Source: DATLLN01 sp963720885
GTDB lineage: Bacteria; Actinomycetota; Thermoleophilia; Gaiellales; JAICJC01
Reading direction: 5' to 3'
DNA: 64,000 nt
Assembly: GCA_963720885.1 (NCBI GenBank)
Contig: CAVRGW010000006.1
Coordinates: 806,001 to 870,000, forward strand
Shown one piece after another: positions 7,726-16,327 of this stretch (position 1 is its first letter; each line of letters starts with the position of its first letter). The notes below the pieces were generated by a model. That model saw only the letters and a list, made by a program, of their open reading frames with translations, was not told the DNA's origin and did no database searches. The translations under genes were made by a program, and so were the position numbers.

Positions 7726-8596
7726 GAACCGGGGGTTGGGACGTGGGCTGGCCGCGCTCGTGGCCGAGTTCCCCGCCGGCCAGGTCTCCATGATGGAGCT
7801 GGAGCTGTCCCAGGTGCGTCCCAATCCGCGCCAGCCCCGCAAGTCGTTCGAGCGTGACGCGATCGACGCGCTGGCCGAGTCGATCAAGCACGACGGCGTG
7901 GTTCAGCCGATCATCGTGCGGGACGGTGGGGAAGGCTACGAGATCGTCGCCGGCGAGCGCCGGTGGCGGGCCGCCAAGCTCGCGGGGCTGCGGACGATCC
8001 CGGCGCTGGTGCGCCCGGTCGACGACCGCGACTCGCTGATCCTGGCGCTGGCCGAGAACGTGGCCCGCGAGGATCTGAACGCCGTCGAGCAGGCCCGCGC
8101 GTACGCTGTCCTGTCCGACGAGCTCGACCTCAGCCAGACCGAGATCGCGCGGCGGGTGGGCAAGAGCCGCCCGGCGGTCGCCAACACGATGCGTCTGCTC
8201 GAGCTGCCCGACGGGGCGCTGGGGCTGATCGAGGACGGCACGCTGTCCGAGGGCCACGGCCGCGCGGTGCTGCAGGTGCAGGGCCAGGACGAGAGGCTTG
8301 CCCTGGCCCGCCAGGCGGCGAAGCGCGGCCTGTCGGTGCGCGAGACCGAGGAAGCGGCCCGGAGGCTCGCCTCCGGATCGAAGCGGCGCCCCAAGGCGAC
8401 CGCCGCGATCGCCGAGTGGATCGACGAGGAGCTCGCCAACCTGGCGGTCGACGCCGCGTGGCAGTCGATGCACCTGAAGGCGGCGGTCAAGAGCGGCAAG
8501 AGCGGTGGCGCGGTCGAGATCAGGTTCGAGACGCCGGCGGAGCTCGGGAGGATCATCGACCAGCTCCGCGCCGAGCGCGTTTCCTGGGCTGAGTGA
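7718..8596 (+). CDS. parB: chromosome partitioning protein ParB (Spo0J)
   Basis: ParB binds parS and, as a CTP-dependent clamp, spreads along DNA. The 292-residue product has the N-terminal CTPase/ParB fold with ENVAREDL (box II) and the GERRWRAAKLAG (box III) motif, then a helix-turn-helix (LSQTEIARRVGKSRPAVANTM) for parS recognition and a C-terminal dimerisation region. The GTG at 7718 overlaps the end of parA. The likely target site is at 6330-6345. Confidence 0.95.
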   Translation: MGKNRGLGRGLAALVAEFPAGQVSMMELELSQVRPNPRQPRKSFERDAIDALAESIKHDGVVQPIIVRDGGEGYEIVAGERRWRAAKLAGLRTIPALVRPVDDRDSLILALAENVAREDLNAVEQARAYAVLSDELDLSQTEIARRVGKSRPAVANTMRLLELPDGALGLIEDGTLSEGHGRAVLQVQGQDERLALARQAAKRGLSVRETEEAARRLASGSKRRPKATAAIAEWIDEELANLAVDAAWQSMHLKAAVKSGKSGGAVEIRFETPAELGRIIDQLRAERVSWAE

Positions 8597-8639
8597 GCCG
8601 GCCGCGGGTGGCGCGGTGCCTGGTATCCTGACGGCCCCC

Positions 8640-8713
<74 letters not shown>

Positions 8714-8753
8714 TCCCGGACGCACCCGGGGGCTTCGCTAGAATCGGTCCCGC

Positions 8754-9239
8754 GTGCAGCAGGTGACCATCTACGGTGTTTCGTTCGACATGGTGGGCAA
8801 GCAGCCCATCGTGTTGCTGAAGACGCTCGAGGGGAACCGGTACCTGCCGATCTGGATCGGCCACCCGGAGGCCGCGGCGATCCTGATGAAGATGCAGGGT
8901 GCGCCGACGCCGCGGCCGATGACGCATGACCTGGTGACCGAGATGCTGGGCGAGCTGAATGCCACCGTCGCCAAGATCTCGGTGACGGAGCTGCGCGACA
9001 ACACCTTCTTCGCCATCATCACCCTGCAGGTCAACGGCTCCGAGGTGGAGATCGACTCGCGGCCGTCGGACGCGCTGGCACTGGCCGTGCGTACCGACGC
9101 CCCGATCTTCGTGTCCGATCAGGTGATCGAGGACTCGGCCATCGAGTTCGGCGGGGAGCCGGAGGAGCAGGACGAGATCGTCGACGAGTTCCGCAAGTTC
9201 CTCGAAGACGTCAGCCCCGAGGACTTCTCCTCGAGCTAG
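8754..9239 (+). CDS. bifunctional nuclease (BFN) family protein
   Basis: BFN-domain proteins (DUF151) are small proteins reported as DNase/RNase in some plants and bacteria; the bacterial role is poorly defined. The 161-residue product carries the domain core (PIVLLKTLEGNRYLPIWIG, SRPSDALALAVRT) and an acidic C-terminal tail. The GTG start lies 9 bases after TAGAAT (8739-8744), so the mRNA is probably leaderless or nearly so. Its TAG stop interlocks with that of the convergent acyl-CoA dehydrogenase in a shared CTAG. Confidence 0.85.
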   Translation: MQQVTIYGVSFDMVGKQPIVLLKTLEGNRYLPIWIGHPEAAAILMKMQGAPTPRPMTHDLVTEMLGELNATVAKISVTELRDNTFFAIITLQVNGSEVEIDSRPSDALALAVRTDAPIFVSDQVIEDSAIEFGGEPEEQDEIVDEFRKFLEDVSPEDFSSS

Positions 9240-10342
9240 CCGCCGCCGGCCCGGCGCACGAGGTCGCGCGCGATCACGATGCGCTGGATCTCGGCCGTGC
9301 CGTCCACCACCTGCAGCATCTTTGCGAGCGAGATCAGCCGCGCCGGGTCGTGCTCGTCGAGCCAGCCGTAGGCCCCGAGCAGCTCGCTGGCCGTGATCGC
9401 CGCACGGAGCGCGGCGTCGGGGGAGAACCGCTTTGCATGGGCGACTGCGACCGGCCCCTCCGGCGTTCCCAGCTCTCGGGCGGCAGCGCCGACCAGCAGC
9501 CGCGAGGCCTCCAGGTCGGTGGCCAGGTCGGCCAGCTGCCACTGCACGCCCTGCATGTCGAGCAGCCGCCCGCCGGCGACGCGCCGATCTCGGGCCTGGC
9601 GGAGCGCGATGTCCAGCGCCTCGGCCTGCACGCCGCAGGCGATCGCGGCGATGTCGCAGCGGGCGACGTCGATCGCCCCCAGCGCCGCGCGCATGCCGGC
9701 ACCGGGCGGCACGACCAGGTCGCCGCGGACGCCGTCCAGCGCCATCTCGCCGATCGGCAGGAAGCGCGCGCAGTTCGTCTCGTAGATCACCGGGAAGCTG
9801 ACGCCGTCGGATCGGCGATCGACCGCGAACACGGCGATATCGTGGTGTCCCGGCTCCCGCGCCGTCTTGCACACGACCAGGAACACGTCCGCCTCGCCGG
9901 CGAGCGAGACCCAGGCCTTGCGGCCGTCGATCCGCCAGCCGTCGCCGGTCTCGGTGGCGAACGTCGTGATCGCCGTCGCGTCCGATCCGGCATGCGGCTC
10001 CGTCAGCGAGAACCCTCCCAGAGCTTCGCCGGCGGCCAGCCGTGCCGCCCACCGGCGGGCCACGTCCGGCGGCGCCGCCCGGGCGATCGCCGACGCCACC
10101 GCGTTGTGCATCGACAGCGAGAACGCGAACGCCGCGTCGCCCCGCCCGAGCTGCTCGAACACCGCCATCCCGTCTTCGAAGCCGAGGTCGAGGCCGCCGG
10201 CGTCCGCCGGGACGAACAGGCCGGTCAATGCGCTGTCGGCCACAACCTGGCGCGGGTACGCGGCGGCGCGTTCCCAGCTGCGCACGGACGGGCGCACCGT
10301 CTCGTCCACGAGCCGCCGGGCGAGCTGGGCCGTCTCGTGCAT
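9236..10342 (-). CDS. acyl-CoA dehydrogenase family flavoprotein
   Basis: Acyl-CoA dehydrogenases oxidise acyl-CoA thioesters with FAD and pass electrons to ETF. The 368-residue product has the N-terminal helical domain, a middle domain with FSLTEPHAGSDA and the WRIDGRKAWVSLA strand, and a C-terminal helical domain ending in the family's DGTAEIQRIVIARDLV. I start at ATG 10342 because TATTAT (10349-10354, minus strand) lies 6 bases before it; the longer ORF upstream is out of character. The substrate cannot be told. Confidence 0.88.
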   Translation of the reverse strand: MHETAQLARRLVDETVRPSVRSWERAAAYPRQVVADSALTGLFVPADAGGLDLGFEDGMAVFEQLGRGDAAFAFSLSMHNAVASAIARAAPPDVARRWAARLAAGEALGGFSLTEPHAGSDATAITTFATETGDGWRIDGRKAWVSLAGEADVFLVVCKTAREPGHHDIAVFAVDRRSDGVSFPVIYETNCARFLPIGEMALDGVRGDLVVPPGAGMRAALGAIDVARCDIAAIACGVQAEALDIALRQARDRRVAGGRLLDMQGVQWQLADLATDLEASRLLVGAAARELGTPEGPVAVAHAKRFSPDAALRAAITASELLGAYGWLDEHDPARLISLAKMLQVVDGTAEIQRIVIARDLVRRAGGG

Positions 10343-10412
10343 GTCCCGATAATAGGTGTTGCGGCCGGCGGCGCGGCCTGCTTTGCTAGGGGCCGACCAG
10401 GGAGGACGATCG

Positions 10413-10772
10413 ATGCGACAGAACGGCGTGCATGCTGAGTGGTTCGCCCAGCGGCGGGTAAAGGGCGTTGGGGAGGACGGCGGCCATGAGTCGGTCACGA
10501 TCTGGATCGAGCGGCGAGCGGGGGCGCTGTGGGGCGTCGGCCGGGCCGTATCCCTGGAGGAGCGTCCGGACGGGGCGGTGCACCCGGACGACTACGTGTT
10601 CGAGGGCTACGAGATGGGGGACGCCGTCGGCGCAGCCAACGACGCGCTGACCAGCGACCTCGAGATCTCCCGTGGCGACGGCATCGAGCAGGCCGTCGAG
10701 CCGTTCACGGACGGGGAGCTCAAGGGGCCGCTCGAGCGCTGGTTCTTCGGACACTCGCCGACGTCGCGCTAA
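10413..10772 (+). CDS. conserved-looking hypothetical protein
   Basis: I do not recognise this 119-residue product. It is acidic and soluble, with no signal peptide or membrane segment. Visible segments include SVTIWIERRAGALWGVGRAV, a probable beta hairpin, and an Asp/Glu-rich second half. A GGGAGG Shine-Dalgarno sequence lies 6 bases before the ATG at 10413 and the codon usage resembles its neighbours, so it is likely a real gene. Confidence 0.65.
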   Translation: MRQNGVHAEWFAQRRVKGVGEDGGHESVTIWIERRAGALWGVGRAVSLEERPDGAVHPDDYVFEGYEMGDAVGAANDALTSDLEISRGDGIEQAVEPFTDGELKGPLERWFFGHSPTSR

Positions 10773-10789
10773 CGGCAATGGCATTGCCG
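10773..10789. terminator. perfect palindrome between convergent genes
   Basis: CGGCAATG-G-CATTGCCG is a perfect 17-base palindrome starting one base after the upstream gene's stop codon and 15 bases from the mqnD stop. As RNA it would form a short hairpin on either strand, so it may act as a weak bidirectional terminator. There is no T-run, so intrinsic termination is uncertain. Confidence 0.4.
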
Positions 10790-10803
10790 AACTGTGGATC
10801 CGG

Positions 10804-11655
10804 TTAGGGGAGGCCGACGGGAGGTGTTTCCAGGATCCGGACCGGCGTCAGATCCGGGTCGATCACTCCGGCTGCCTCGCCGGTGCGCTCCAGCGTCTCG
10901 ATGGCGCGGAGGCCCTCGGCGCCGAAGTCGACCGTGTGGTCGTTGACGTACAGCTCGACGTACGGCCAGATCACATCTTCGTCCAGCTCCTGGGCGTAGC
11001 GGCGGATGGTCGCCAGCACCTCGTCCCGGTTCGCCCAGCCGTACGCGATCGAGTCGCGGATCACGGCCGCCACCCGGTCGGGAACGTCCTCCGGCAGGTC
11101 GAGCCGGGCCAGGATGCCGCCCAGCGGGACCGGCGCCTGGGCCAGCTGCTCGAAGGAGGCGCCGAGATCCTCGACCAGGGAGAGGCCGTCGCGCTGGTAG
11201 GTCAGCCGGCCCTCGTGGATCAGCACGCCGAAGTCGGCCTCGCCGCGGCGCAGCGCGGGGACGATGTCCGAGAACACCCGCTGTTCGACGCCGGGCACGT
11301 CGGGGTGCAGGCACCGGAAGAGCAGGGTTGCCGTCGTCGTCGCGCCGGGACAGAGCACGTGCGAGGCGGGCGTCAGCACGGCGCCGGGGTCCGCCGCCAC
11401 CAGCAGCGGGCCGACGCCGAAGCCGAGCGCCGAGCCGACGCGGAGCAAGCCGTAGCTGCCGGCCAGCAGCAGTGCGGCGTGATAGCTGGCCTTGGACACG
11501 TCGTACGCACCGGCGAACAGGCGGTCGTTCAGCTCTTGGACGTCGTGCAGCTCGAACTCGAACTCGAGGCCGCGCATGTCGACCTTCCGCTCCATCACCC
11601 CGTGGAACGCGAACGTGTCGTTGGGACACGTGGAGATGCCGACCCGCAGCCGCAC
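10804..11655 (-). CDS. mqnD: 1,4-dihydroxy-6-naphthoate synthase (futalosine pathway)
   Basis: MqnD converts cyclic dehypoxanthine futalosine to 1,4-dihydroxy-6-naphthoate in the alternative menaquinone pathway. The 283-residue product opens with GISTCPNDTFAFHG, the family's hallmark, and later has a periplasmic-binding-protein-like fold with FGVLIHEGRLTYQ. It follows mqnB by 9 bases in the leftward nadB-nadC-nadA-mqnB-mqnD cluster. Start is GTG at 11655. The other mqn genes (mqnA, mqnC, mqnE) are not in this window. Confidence 0.9.
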   Translation of the reverse strand: MRLRVGISTCPNDTFAFHGVMERKVDMRGLEFEFELHDVQELNDRLFAGAYDVSKASYHAALLLAGSYGLLRVGSALGFGVGPLLVAADPGAVLTPASHVLCPGATTTATLLFRCLHPDVPGVEQRVFSDIVPALRRGEADFGVLIHEGRLTYQRDGLSLVEDLGASFEQLAQAPVPLGGILARLDLPEDVPDRVAAVIRDSIAYGWANRDEVLATIRRYAQELDEDVIWPYVELYVNDHTVDFGAEGLRAIETLERTGEAAGVIDPDLTPVRILETPPVGLP

Positions 11656-11664
11656 GCGGGCAGG

Positions 11665-12207
11665 TTAGATCACGGCGCGTGCCGCCGTCAGCGCCTCGGC
11701 CAGCCGCCAGCGCGACTGGTCGCGATCGCCGGCGACGTTCGAGATGCCGCGGACGACGGTCAGCCGGACACCGAACCGCTGCGCGGCAAGCGCGACGGCG
11801 AACCCCTCCATCTCCTCCGCGACGGCGTCCGGGTGCCGCCTCGCCCGAGCCGCTGCCCGCGGCTCGTCCTCTGACGCCGCGGCGACGGACAGCACCTGGC
11901 CCCCGTCGCCGGCCAGCTCGATCACGTCGACCTCCGTCCAGCCGAGCTCGGCGGCGCTCTGCTCGCCGACGCCGATCCCCTCGCAGCACACCGCCGACGC
12001 GACCAGCGCGGAGCCGATGGGGGTCCGGTCGGGCCGGTAGGTGCCCGCCGTTCCAACGAGGACGGCCTCGTCGGGCGCATGGTCGGCGAACGCACGGGAC
12101 GCACCGACGGCCGCCTCGACCAGGCCGAACCCGCAGACGACGGCATCGTCCCCGAGGCCGAGCAGGCCCGCCTCGAGGGCCGTCGGCACCAGGATCAGCC
12201 GGCTCAC
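11665..12207 (-). CDS. mqnB: futalosine hydrolase-like nucleosidase
   Basis: MqnB removes hypoxanthine from futalosine to give dehypoxanthine futalosine. The 180-residue product belongs to the nucleoside phosphorylase/hydrolase fold: a glycine-rich LVGTAGTYRP segment and the purine-site VAEEMEGFAVALAA near residue 130. It starts at GTG 12207, overlapping the nadA stop by four bases (GTGA), and precedes mqnD. Assignment to MqnB rather than another nucleosidase rests on the mqnD neighbour. Confidence 0.82.
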   Translation of the reverse strand: MSRLILVPTALEAGLLGLGDDAVVCGFGLVEAAVGASRAFADHAPDEAVLVGTAGTYRPDRTPIGSALVASAVCCEGIGVGEQSAAELGWTEVDVIELAGDGGQVLSVAAASEDEPRAAARARRHPDAVAEEMEGFAVALAAQRFGVRLTVVRGISNVAGDRDQSRWRLAEALTAARAVI

Positions 12208-13157
12208 ACGATCTCGACCATACGCCGGATCGCCCCCTCCGCCCGCTCGGCGACCTCGGGCGGCACCGTCACGTGGTGTTGCATGTCGCGCAGCGAGTCG
12301 CGCACCTTCTCCAGCGTGATCATCTTCATGTAGCGGCAGACCGCGCGTTCGCTCATGGCGTAGAACCGCTTCTCCGGCGCCTCCTTGCGGAGCCGGTGGA
12401 GGATGCCCGTCTCTGTGGCCACGACGAACTCCTGCTTCTCCGACGAACGGGCGAACTGAACCATGCCCTCGGTGGAGAGGACGTGGGTCGTCCGTGCCAG
12501 CTTCTCGTCGTGCGCGGCGGCGTACATGCACTGGCTGGCGCACCCGCACTCGGGATGGATCAGCAGGTCGACGCCTGGGCGGCTCTCCATCATCTTCGTC
12601 ACGTCGTCGGGCCGGATCCCGGCGTGGACGTGGCACTCGCCCGGCCAGATCTTCATCTTGCGGCCGGTGATCCGCTCCAGGTATGAGCCCAGGAACATGT
12701 CGGGGAGGAACAGGATGTCCCGGTCGTCGGGCACGGCTTCGATCACCTTCTGGGCGTTTCCGGAGGTGCAGCAGTAGTCGGAGAGCGCCTTCACCTCGGC
12801 TGTCGTGTTGACGTAAGAGACAACAACTGCGTCAGGATTCTCGTCCTTCCAGCGGCGCAGCGAGTCCGCATCGATCGACGCCGCCAGCGAGCAGCCCGCC
12901 TCGAGGTCGGGGATCAGCACGGTCTTGTCGGGCGCCAGGATCGCCGCGGTCTCGGCCATGAAATGGACGCCGGCGAACACGATCACGTCCGCCTCGGTCG
13001 CCGCCGCCTGCTGGGAGAGCCCGAGCGAGTCGCCGACGTAGTCGGCCACGTCCTGCACCTCGGGCACCTGGTAGTTGTGGGCCAGGATCACGGCATTGCG
13101 CGTCTCGGCCAGCTCGCGCACCTCGTCATGGAGCGCGGTGATATCGGGTGTGGTCAC
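12204..13157 (-). CDS. nadA: quinolinate synthase
   Basis: NadA condenses iminoaspartate with dihydroxyacetone phosphate to quinolinate using a [4Fe-4S] cluster. The 317-residue product has ILAHNYQVPEVQDVADYVGDS near the N-terminus, and the three expected Cys ligands appear in contexts CCTSGNA, HPECGCA and the C-terminal RAVCRYMK. It overlaps nadC upstream and mqnB downstream by four bases each, so the cluster is one operon. Confidence 0.95.
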   Translation of the reverse strand: MTTPDITALHDEVRELAETRNAVILAHNYQVPEVQDVADYVGDSLGLSQQAAATEADVIVFAGVHFMAETAAILAPDKTVLIPDLEAGCSLAASIDADSLRRWKDENPDAVVVSYVNTTAEVKALSDYCCTSGNAQKVIEAVPDDRDILFLPDMFLGSYLERITGRKMKIWPGECHVHAGIRPDDVTKMMESRPGVDLLIHPECGCASQCMYAAAHDEKLARTTHVLSTEGMVQFARSSEKQEFVVATETGILHRLRKEAPEKRFYAMSERAVCRYMKMITLEKVRDSLRDMQHHVTVPPEVAERAEGAIRRMVEIV

Positions 13158-13999
13158 GGTTGCGATGGGAATACCTCCAGTGCGACGTCCAGCGCCCGGA
13201 CCGAGTGGGTCAGTGCGCCGACGGAGAGTGCGTCGACTCCGGTCTCGGCGATCGCTCGCGCGGTCGCCAGGGTGATGCCGCCCGACGCCTCGAGCCAGGC
13301 TTGGCCGGCGGTGCGGCGCACCGCCTCGCGCAGCTGCGCGGTCGTCATGTTGTCCAGCAAGATCATCTCGGCCCGTTCGGCGAGCGCCTCGTCGAGCTGC
13401 TCGAGCGTGTCCACCTCGACCTCCACAGGCAGATCAGGGCGGTACGCGCGCATCGCCCGCACGGCGGGGACGACGCCTCCCGCGACGGCCACATGGTTGT
13501 CCTTGATCAGCACCGCGTCGTCCAGCCCGGCCCGGTGGTTGCGGCCGCCGCCGCAGAGGACGGCGTGCTTGTCGAGCGCGCGCAGGCCGGGCGCCGTCTT
13601 GCGCGTGTCCAGGATCGTCGCGCCGGTGCCCTGCACCGCAGCGACGTACTCGCGGGTGGCGGTTGCGATCCCCGACAGGCGCTGCAACAGGTTGAGCGCC
13701 GTGCGCTCCCCGGTGAGCAGCGCGCGATAGCTGCCGCGGACGGAGGCGACGGCGGCCGGAACCTCGGCGACGGCGGCGCCGTCGGGCGATCGCACGTCCA
13801 TCTCGGCCTCGGGGTCGAGTCGCCGGAACACGTCCATCGCGGCGTCCAGGCCGCAGACGACACCGGGCTCGCGGATGACCACCTCGGCGATGCCCCGGGC
13901 GCCGGCCGGCACCGTCGCCTCGGTCGTCACGTCGCCGGTGCCGACGTCCTCGGCCAACGCCAGGTCGATCACATCGCTTGTGCGTGCAGCGGCGGACAC
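13154..13999 (-). CDS. nadC: nicotinate-nucleotide pyrophosphorylase (carboxylating)
   Basis: NadC converts quinolinate and PRPP to nicotinate mononucleotide with loss of CO2. The 281-residue product has LAEDVGTGDVTTEA at the start, the active-site DTRKTAPGLRALDKHAV region and ILLDNMTTAQLREAV, all family signatures. As drawn, the ATG at 13999 overlaps nadB by 31 bases; a later start is possible but would trim conserved sequence only slightly. Confidence 0.95.
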   Translation of the reverse strand: MSAAARTSDVIDLALAEDVGTGDVTTEATVPAGARGIAEVVIREPGVVCGLDAAMDVFRRLDPEAEMDVRSPDGAAVAEVPAAVASVRGSYRALLTGERTALNLLQRLSGIATATREYVAAVQGTGATILDTRKTAPGLRALDKHAVLCGGGRNHRAGLDDAVLIKDNHVAVAGGVVPAVRAMRAYRPDLPVEVEVDTLEQLDEALAERAEMILLDNMTTAQLREAVRRTAGQAWLEASGGITLATARAIAETGVDALSVGALTHSVRALDVALEVFPSQP

Positions 14000-15438
14000 C
14001 GCAGGCTCCTCGCAAGGTCGGGGTTCTCGTCAGGGTGGTCGGTACGGACGTGCGCGCCGCGCGATTCCTCGCGGCGCAGCGCCGATGCGGCGATCATCTC
14101 GGCGACCAGCACGGGGTTGCCGCCCGGGTGACCGGCCAGCCAGTCGCTCAGCTCCGTCAGCCCGGCGGCGTCGCGCGTGGGGCCGGCGCCGTCCCACATG
14201 CGCCGCCGCAGCTCGGCCAGCGGCGCGCGCTGCTGCGTGCGCTCGGGTGCGGCAGCGTCGACGCTCGCCCCGGTCAAACCCAGCCCGTGGTCGACGGCGC
14301 GGTGCGCGAACACGAAGCACTCGAGCAGGGAGTTCGAGGCCAGTCGGTTGGCGCCGTGGACGCCGCTCGACGCGCATTCGCCGCAGGCGTACAGGCCGTC
14401 GACGGTGCTCTGGCCCTCGAGCCCGGTCTCGATGCCGCCCATCAGGTAGTGGGCGGCCGGGGCCACCGGGATCAGGTCGCCGGTCAGGTCGAGACCCGCG
14501 CCGGCCACGCCTTCGACCAGGTTCGGGAACCGGGTGCGGATCACCCGAGCGTCGAGGTGGCGCAGGTCGAGGTAGCTGGTCTGCCCCTCGTCGAGTCGCT
14601 GCTGGATCGCGCGGGCAACGACGTCGCGGCCGGCCAGCTCGTCGACGAACCGCTCGCCGTGCTCGCCGACCAGCAGCGCTCCCTCGCCGCGCACGGCCTC
14701 GGACACCAGGAAGGCGCGCTCGCCGACGGCCAGCGCGGTGGGGTGGAACTGGACGAACTCCATGTCCCGGATCGCCGCTCCGGCCCGGTGGGCGAGCGCG
14801 ATACCGTCGCCCAGCGCGCCGGGCGGGTTGGTCGAGCGCAGGTACAGCGCGCCCGCGCCGCCGGTCGCGAGCATGGTCATCGGGGCGCGCACCCGGTGCA
14901 GCTCGTCATGGCCGAGCAGCCAGGCGCCGTCGCAGGCTTCGCCGTCGGTTGCCAGGCCGATCACCGCGGTGTGCTCGACGACCCGGATGTTCTGATCCGC
15001 GGTCACCCGCCGGATCAGCGTCTCGGCGATCGCGGCGCCCGTGGCTGCGCCGCCGGCGTGGAGGATCCGCCGTCGGCTGTGGCCGCCCTCGCGCCCCAGC
15101 GCGTATGTGCCGCCCGGGGCGGTGTCGAACCCCACACCCAGCGACGCCAGGTGGGCGATCCGGCTCGGCCCGTCCTCGACCAGCGTCCGCACGGCTGCGG
15201 GGTCGCACAGGCCGCGGCCGACGCGAAGCGTGTCCTCCAGGTGCTGCTGCGGCGAGTCGTCCGGGCCGATGGCGGCGGCGACGCCGCCCTGCGCGAAGAA
15301 CGAGTTCGAGGCGCGTAGCGACCCCTTGGTGACGAGCATCACCCGCCCGCCGCGCTGGCTCGCGCAAACGGCTGCGTAGAGTCCGGCGACGCCGGCTCCG
15401 GCGATCAGGAGGTCGGGGGCTCTCCGTGTTTCGGTCAC
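13969..15438 (-). CDS. nadB: L-aspartate oxidase
   Basis: NadB is an FAD enzyme that oxidises aspartate to iminoaspartate, the first step of de novo NAD synthesis. The 489-residue product begins with the dinucleotide-binding LIAGAGVAGLYAAV and has SFFAQGGVAAAIG, plus the FAD-site YACGECASSGVHGANRLASNSL near residue 350. It starts at GTG 15438, ten bases after TATTAT (minus strand), and leads the nadBCA-mqnBD cluster. It is divergent from sigR. Confidence 0.95.
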   Translation of the reverse strand: MTETRRAPDLLIAGAGVAGLYAAVCASQRGGRVMLVTKGSLRASNSFFAQGGVAAAIGPDDSPQQHLEDTLRVGRGLCDPAAVRTLVEDGPSRIAHLASLGVGFDTAPGGTYALGREGGHSRRRILHAGGAATGAAIAETLIRRVTADQNIRVVEHTAVIGLATDGEACDGAWLLGHDELHRVRAPMTMLATGGAGALYLRSTNPPGALGDGIALAHRAGAAIRDMEFVQFHPTALAVGERAFLVSEAVRGEGALLVGEHGERFVDELAGRDVVARAIQQRLDEGQTSYLDLRHLDARVIRTRFPNLVEGVAGAGLDLTGDLIPVAPAAHYLMGGIETGLEGQSTVDGLYACGECASSGVHGANRLASNSLLECFVFAHRAVDHGLGLTGASVDAAAPERTQQRAPLAELRRRMWDGAGPTRDAAGLTELSDWLAGHPGGNPVLVAEMIAASALRREESRGAHVRTDHPDENPDLARSLRCPPLHAQAM

Positions 15439-15476
15439 GGCCCGGCGAATAATAGCTCAAGTGACTAAAACCTGCC

Positions 15477-15503
15477 GGGAATGGATCGGCAGGCCGACTC
15501 GTT
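15477..15503 (+). promoter_or_regulatory. SigR/SigH-type promoter of the sigma factor gene
   Basis: GGGAAT at 15477-15482, then exactly 18 bases, then GTT at 15501-15503. This is the known consensus GGGAAY-N18-GTT for actinobacterial SigR/SigH thiol-stress sigma factors. It lies just upstream of the gene for a SigR-like sigma factor, so direct positive autoregulation is the natural reading. A second, housekeeping-type -10 (TAGCGT, 15512-15517) ends 7 bases before the GTG at 15525. Confidence 0.8.
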
Positions 15504-15524
15504 GAGCCTGGTAGCGTGATAGCA

Positions 15525-16091
15525 GTGGCACAGCAGACCCCAGCGGACGCGCCCGAGCGGGCCCCCTTCGAGGAGGAGGCGCTCACGCATGCCGACCAGC
15601 TGTATCGCATCGCGCTGCGACTGTCCGGCTCTCCGCAGACCGCGGAGGAGCTCGTTCAGGAGACCTACCTGCGGGCGCTGCGGGCGTGGGAGAGCTACCG
15701 CCCGGGCACCAACCTCGCCGCGTGGCTGGCGACGATCCTGCGCAACGTCTACCTGGACGAGGCGCGCAAGCAGAGCCGGCGGCCGGCCGTGGAGGTGCTG
15801 GACGACGAGAGCGAGTACTTCCTGTACGACCAGCTGGCCGGCGAGACGCCGCCCCAGACGCATGAGGTCGTGCTCAACCGGCTGTCGGGCGAGGCGATCC
15901 TGGACGCGATCGCTAACCTGCCTCAGAACTTCCGTGAGGCCGTCGTCCTGGTCGACGTCGGCGATTTCTCATACCAGGATGCAGCCGAGATCCTGGACGT
16001 CCCGATCGGGACGGTGATGTCGCGGCTGCACCGCGGACGGCGCTTGCTGAAGCGCGCGCTGGCCGAGCAGATCCCAGGAGGAGACACGTGA
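15525..16091 (+). CDS. sigR: SigR-like ECF sigma factor
   Basis: Group IV sigma factor of the SigR/SigH type, which in actinobacteria directs the thiol-oxidative stress regulon. Region 2 (ALTHADQLYRIALRLSG..AEELVQETYLRALRAWESY) and region 4 (LPQNFREAVVLVDVGDFSYQDAAEIL.. GTVMSRLHRGR) are clear. The start at GTG 15525 gives 188 residues and fits the TAGCGT plus 7-base spacing; GTG 15516 in frame is the alternative. It overlaps the anti-sigma gene by four bases and has a SigR promoter upstream. Confidence 0.88.
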   Translation: MAQQTPADAPERAPFEEEALTHADQLYRIALRLSGSPQTAEELVQETYLRALRAWESYRPGTNLAAWLATILRNVYLDEARKQSRRPAVEVLDDESEYFLYDQLAGETPPQTHEVVLNRLSGEAILDAIANLPQNFREAVVLVDVGDFSYQDAAEILDVPIGTVMSRLHRGRRLLKRALAEQIPGGDT

Positions 16092-16327
16092 CGGTGGACA
16101 CCTGCAAAGGCGTCGAGCACCAGCTCCAGGCGTACCTCGACCGCTCGCTGACCCCCGACGAGGTCAGCATGATCGAGGTGCATCTGGGTGAGTGCGAGTA
16201 CTGCCGCGAGCGGTACCACTTCGAGGCGCAGCTCCGTGAGACGGTGAAGACCGTCTGCTGCGGCGACCCGGTCCCGAACGACCTGGTCGACAAGGTGCGC
16301 CTGCAGCTGCGCGCTCAGTCCGGGTAG
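16088..16327 (+). CDS. rsrA: RsrA-like zinc anti-sigma factor
   Basis: RsrA-type anti-sigma factors bind zinc and release their sigma factor when cysteines are oxidised to disulfide. The 79-residue product has HLGECEYC, the H-x3-C-x2-C zinc motif, at about residues 32-39, and a downstream CCG (about 57-59) followed by PVPNDLVDKV, which parallels RsrA closely. It overlaps sigR (GTGA). It lacks the extra N-terminal Cys pair of some RsrA proteins but has C6. Its 3' end overlaps the convergent MobA-like gene by 13 bases. Confidence 0.87.
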   Translation: MTVDTCKGVEHQLQAYLDRSLTPDEVSMIEVHLGECEYCRERYHFEAQLRETVKTVCCGDPVPNDLVDKVRLQLRAQSG

